Shown here piece after piece: positions 15,104-17,588 of a stretch of 17,588 nucleotides of DNA. Origin of the DNA: CAYUWK01 sp964580085 (GTDB lineage Bacteria; Patescibacteriota; Minisyncoccia; Minisyncoccales; CG1-02-41-26); the NCBI GenBank assembly GCA_964580085.1, contig CAZOJF010000007.1, positions 1 to 17,588 of the forward strand, given 5' to 3'. The translations under genes and the position numbers were made by a program. Within the stretch, counting starts at the first letter, position 1; the number at the start of each line of letters is the position of its first letter. The notes under the pieces are model-generated. The model was not told the DNA's origin. It did not search any database and was given only the letters and a program-made list of their open reading frames with translations.

Positions 15104-16194
15104 GAGCTGTGAATTCTCATGTTTTGCAAAATACCTATCCCCAAATAAAGAACTAAAAGCTGAGAACCACCGTAAGAAATAAAAGGTAAGGGGATCCCAA
15201 TAATAGGCAATATGCCTAGAGACATACTAATATTTATAAATACTTGCGAGAATAAAAGAAAAGCAAAACCAGATGCAAAAAGTCGAGCAAAATTATTTTT
15301 AGAAATTAAAGCTATTTTAATAATTCTAAAGATAAGAAATAAGAATATGGATAAAAGGAGCGAAATGCCTATAAAGCCTGTTTCTTCGGCGATAGCTGAA
15401 AAGATAAAATCTGTTTGCGATTCAGGTAAAAAACCATACTGGGCTTGAGAGCCCTTGCCAATGCCTTTCCCAAATAACCCTCCTGAGCCAATAGCAATTT
15501 TTGATTGGTTAATATTCCAAGAAGTTCCTGTTTTGTCTTCTCCTGGATTTAAAAAAGTAATAACTCTTTGTTTTTGATAATCTTCCAAAGCAAATCCCCA
15601 TAAAAACAACGATGCTAAACAAAATATAAGTAATAAAATGAAAAAATGAGATATTTTAATTTTTGAAAAAATAACAATGCCCATCCAAATAAAAACTAAC
15701 ATCAAAACAGATCCAAAATCAGGTTGGAAAAAAATAATAATGCTTGGAATCAAAACAAATATTCCTGAAAAAAGGATATGACGAAATTTATATATTTCAA
15801 CATGATACCTTGAAAAATATTTACTTAAAACAATAATCAAAATGATAGATAAAAATGGGACTGGATCAAAAGAAAATAAACCAAAATTATACCATCCTTT
15901 TACTCCATTTATCTCTGAGCCAAAGAAGAATAATCCGATTAAAAGTGCCAAAATTATAATATATAAAATTAAAATTAAATAAGAATTTGTTTTAAAAATC
16001 CTATAATCAAACGAGCTAAATAAAAATATTAAAACTAATCCCAGAAAAACAAAGATTAATTGTTTTTCAAAATTCAAAAAGTTTCCTTGATGTAAACAGA
16101 TATTATAAATTTCTAAAAGACCAACAGAACTTAAAAAAAGCACTGAACTTATTAAGAACCAATCTAATCTTTTTAAACGAGAGAGTATCGTCAT
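15100..16194 (-). CDS. rodA: RodA-type SEDS peptidoglycan glycosyltransferase
   Basis: SEDS proteins polymerise lipid II into glycan strands with a partner penicillin-binding protein. Many hydrophobic membrane segments fill the 364 aa. DYQKQR (205-210), NQSKIAIGSGG (229-239), LPESQTDFIFSAIAEE (256-271) with the essential D262, and GIPLPFISYGGS (333-344) are family signatures. DYQKQR, PESQTDFIFSAIAEE and ILPIIGIPLPFISYGG look closer to RodA than to FtsW. W101 in GVKGW is kept. The conserved QPSE-A-K motif of the relatives is replaced here: the segment reads FSFDPVPFLSI (107-117), losing the usual Glu and Lys. The gene starts 19 nt after ligA and its stop overlaps the rpoB promoter. No partner PBP is in the window. 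Confidence 0.9.
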   Translation of the reverse strand: MTILSRLKRLDWFLISSVLFLSSVGLLEIYNICLHQGNFLNFEKQLIFVFLGLVLIFLFSSFDYRIFKTNSYLILILYIIILALLIGLFFFGSEINGVKGWYNFGLFSFDPVPFLSIILIIVLSKYFSRYHVEIYKFRHILFSGIFVLIPSIIIFFQPDFGSVLMLVFIWMGIVIFSKIKISHFFILLLIFCLASLFLWGFALEDYQKQRVITFLNPGEDKTGTSWNINQSKIAIGSGGLFGKGIGKGSQAQYGFLPESQTDFIFSAIAEETGFIGISLLLSIFLFLIFRIIKIALISKNNFARLFASGFAFLLFSQVFINISMSLGILPIIGIPLPFISYGGSQLLVLYLGIGILQNMRIHSS

Positions 16195-16213
16195 TTTAAT
16201 TCAAAAATAATTA

Positions 16214-17588
16214 TTACTTATTAGTAATTAATAATAAAAACTCCTGTTCATTAATAATTTTAATGTTTAACTTCTTTGCTTTTGGGAATTTAGACCCAGG
16301 ATTTTTACCTAAAATAAGAAAATCTGTATTCTTACTTACGCTTTCGGAAATTTTACCTCCTAATTCTTTAATTCTCTCCTTGGCTTTATCTCGGCTTAAT
16401 TTATCTAAAGAACCAGTTAGGGTAAAAACCTTCCCCCCAAGAACTTTATTTTTAGTATTTACAGTTTTATATTTTATCTTTACGCCAAATCTTTTTAATT
16501 TCTGTAAAATTTTAATATTATCTTTTTGCTGGAACCAGTTGTAAATAGATTCTGCCGTTTCCGGACCAATATCTTTAAGATTAATAAGTTTTTCCATACT
16601 TGCTTTTTTAAGATTTTCCAAGTTTTCAAAATAATTTGCTAAATCCTGAGATGTCTCTTCCCCCACTTGATTTATGCCCAAAGAATATATAAATTTGGGA
16701 AAACTAATCTCTTTTTTTACCCTTATTGCTTCTATCAAATTTTTAACTGCCTTCTGAGCAAATCCTGGTAAACTTAAAAGATCTTTTTTGGATAAATTAA
16801 AAATGTCTGCTGGATCAGAAATAAATCCTTTTTCAAACAATTGTTCAATAATTCTGGGGCCCAAGCCCTCTATATTAAATCCGGGCCTAGAAACAAAATA
16901 ACTAAAATATCTTTTTTGTCTAGATTCACATTTAGAATTAGGACAATGCCATATTACCTCTCCTCTTTTTTTAACTAATTTGGTTTGACAATAAGGGCAG
17001 AATTTAGGCATATTAAATTCTATTTCTTGGCCCGTTCTTAATTCTTTGAGAACCTTAACAACCATAGGAATAACATCCCCAGCTCTGCCCACAATAACAG
17101 TATCTTTAATTTTAACTCCTAATCTTTTTATTTCGTCTTCATTGTGCAATGTTGCTTTGCTTATAATTACACCCCCAACTTTAACAGGTTTTAAATAAGC
17201 CACAGGGGTAACAGCGCCTGTTCTTCCAACTTGAACTTTTATATCTTTAATAATTGTTTCGGCCTGCTCAAGAGGAAATTTATAAGCTATCGCTCCTCGG
17301 GGTGATTTTCCGATTACGCTTAATTTATTAAAGATTTCATTATCATTAACTATGACCACAATCCCATCTATCTCATATTTTAAATCTTGTCTTTTTGCTT
17401 CCCATTTTTTATGAAACTGAAAAACTTCTTCAAGATTTTTACAAAGTTTGGTGTGCAAATTTACTTTAAACCCCAATTCTTTTAATATCTTATGCCCTTG
17501 CTTATGATCTATTTGCCCTAAGTCTGAAATTAGATCATAACAAAAGAAATTTAAATTCCTTTCCGCCATAATTTTAGAATCCAACTGA
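16214..17588 (-). CDS. ligA: NAD-dependent DNA ligase LigA (partial, N-terminus outside the window)
   Basis: LigA seals nicks in DNA using NAD+ in replication and repair. The frame is open to the right edge. The TTG at 17584 looks like an internal Leu in the conserved QLDSKIMAERNLNFFCY stretch, not a start, so the 5' part with the catalytic KXDG lysine is missing because of the window edge. Counting this Leu as residue 1, visible parts are the end of the nucleotidyltransferase domain (EIDGIVVIVND at 71-81, AYKFP at 100-104), the OB fold with QVGRTGAVTPVA (118-129), a four-Cys zinc finger (C196, C199, C214, C219), helix-hairpin-helix repeats, and a BRCT domain (about 383-456). Residue I78 stands where relatives usually have a Lys. 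It ends 19 nt before rodA. Confidence 0.96.
   Translation of the reverse strand, partial: QLDSKIMAERNLNFFCYDLISDLGQIDHKQGHKILKELGFKVNLHTKLCKNLEEVFQFHKKWEAKRQDLKYEIDGIVVIVNDNEIFNKLSVIGKSPRGAIAYKFPLEQAETIIKDIKVQVGRTGAVTPVAYLKPVKVGGVIISKATLHNEDEIKRLGVKIKDTVIVGRAGDVIPMVVKVLKELRTGQEIEFNMPKFCPYCQTKLVKKRGEVIWHCPNSKCESRQKRYFSYFVSRPGFNIEGLGPRIIEQLFEKGFISDPADIFNLSKKDLLSLPGFAQKAVKNLIEAIRVKKEISFPKFIYSLGINQVGEETSQDLANYFENLENLKKASMEKLINLKDIGPETAESIYNWFQQKDNIKILQKLKRFGVKIKYKTVNTKNKVLGGKVFTLTGSLDKLSRDKAKERIKELGGKISESVSKNTDFLILGKNPGSKFPKAKKLNIKIINEQEFLLLITNK

Noticed and set aside
15212..15448. 78-aa + strand frame downstream of the candidate antisense promoter
   Set aside because: It mirrors the strongly conserved C-terminal part of RodA and has no family features of its own.
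17570..17588. TTG at 17584 as the true start of LigA
   Set aside because: The preceding codon is CAG and the stretch QLDSKI matches the internal family segment RQLDP-I, so the gene continues past the window edge.
1..17588. CRISPR array, insertion sequence, phage genes or an uncharacterised defence system
   Set aside because: No regularly spaced repeats, transposase or integrase motifs or unassigned large genes are seen. Essentially every base belongs to a recognised housekeeping gene or a short gap.
1..17588. Recoded TGA (glycine) as in SR1/Gracilibacteria
   Set aside because: rodA ends at TGA at the normal family length, and no conserved gene needs an in-frame TGA to be complete.

Overview
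The window is a compact, AT-rich stretch of bacterial chromosome made almost entirely of housekeeping genes. Several traits together suggest a small-genome bacterium of the Candidate Phyla Radiation (Patescibacteria), possibly a Parcubacteria-like lineage. These traits are very short or overlapping gene boundaries, almost no Shine-Dalgarno motifs, a cupin-type (archaeal-style) glucose-6-phosphate isomerase, a compact RNA polymerase beta subunit (1066 aa), an rpsF-ssb-rpsR group without rplI, and RNase J. The lineage is an inference from gene content, not from a marker phylogeny. TGA is used as a stop (rodA), so the window gives no sign of the TGA=Gly code of Gracilibacteria/SR1.

Layout. Positions 1-2384 run on the + strand: the last 17 codons of an unidentified gene, cupin-type phosphoglucose isomerase, a tRNA-Leu(CAG) that the isomerase reading frame runs into, and RNase J. 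A phosphohexomutase (2398-3783) lies on the - strand, tail-to-tail with RNase J. A divergent gap (3784-3867) carries a strong promoter for a + strand operon, rpsF-ssb-rpsR (3868-4974). That operon ends one base away from the stop of recA, which comes from the other direction. From 17588 down to 4976 everything is on the - strand: ligA (5' end outside the window), rodA, a 139-nt regulatory gap, rpoB, rpoC, ftsK and recA. rpoC and ftsK overlap by 35 nt.

How the genes fit together. RpoB and RpoC are the catalytic RNA polymerase subunits. FtsK, RecA, SSB and LigA handle chromosome translocation, recombination and replication or repair. RodA polymerises cell-wall glycan. bS6 and bS18 are partner proteins of the 30S platform. 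The isomerase and phosphohexomutase interconvert sugar phosphates, and RNase J matures and degrades RNA. The rpoB-rpoC-ftsK-recA run has only 17-19 nt gaps or an overlap, so it is probably one transcription unit driven by the near-consensus promoter overlapping the rodA stop codon.

I did not find an evident new multi-gene system, mobile element, CRISPR array or phage region. The points worth a second look are small-scale: a coding frame that stops inside a tRNA, a symmetric back-to-back promoter and attenuator-like hairpin before rpoB, and substitutions at normally conserved positions in RodA, LigA and RpoB. All intergenic stretches are shorter than 300 bases; the longest is 14961-15099.
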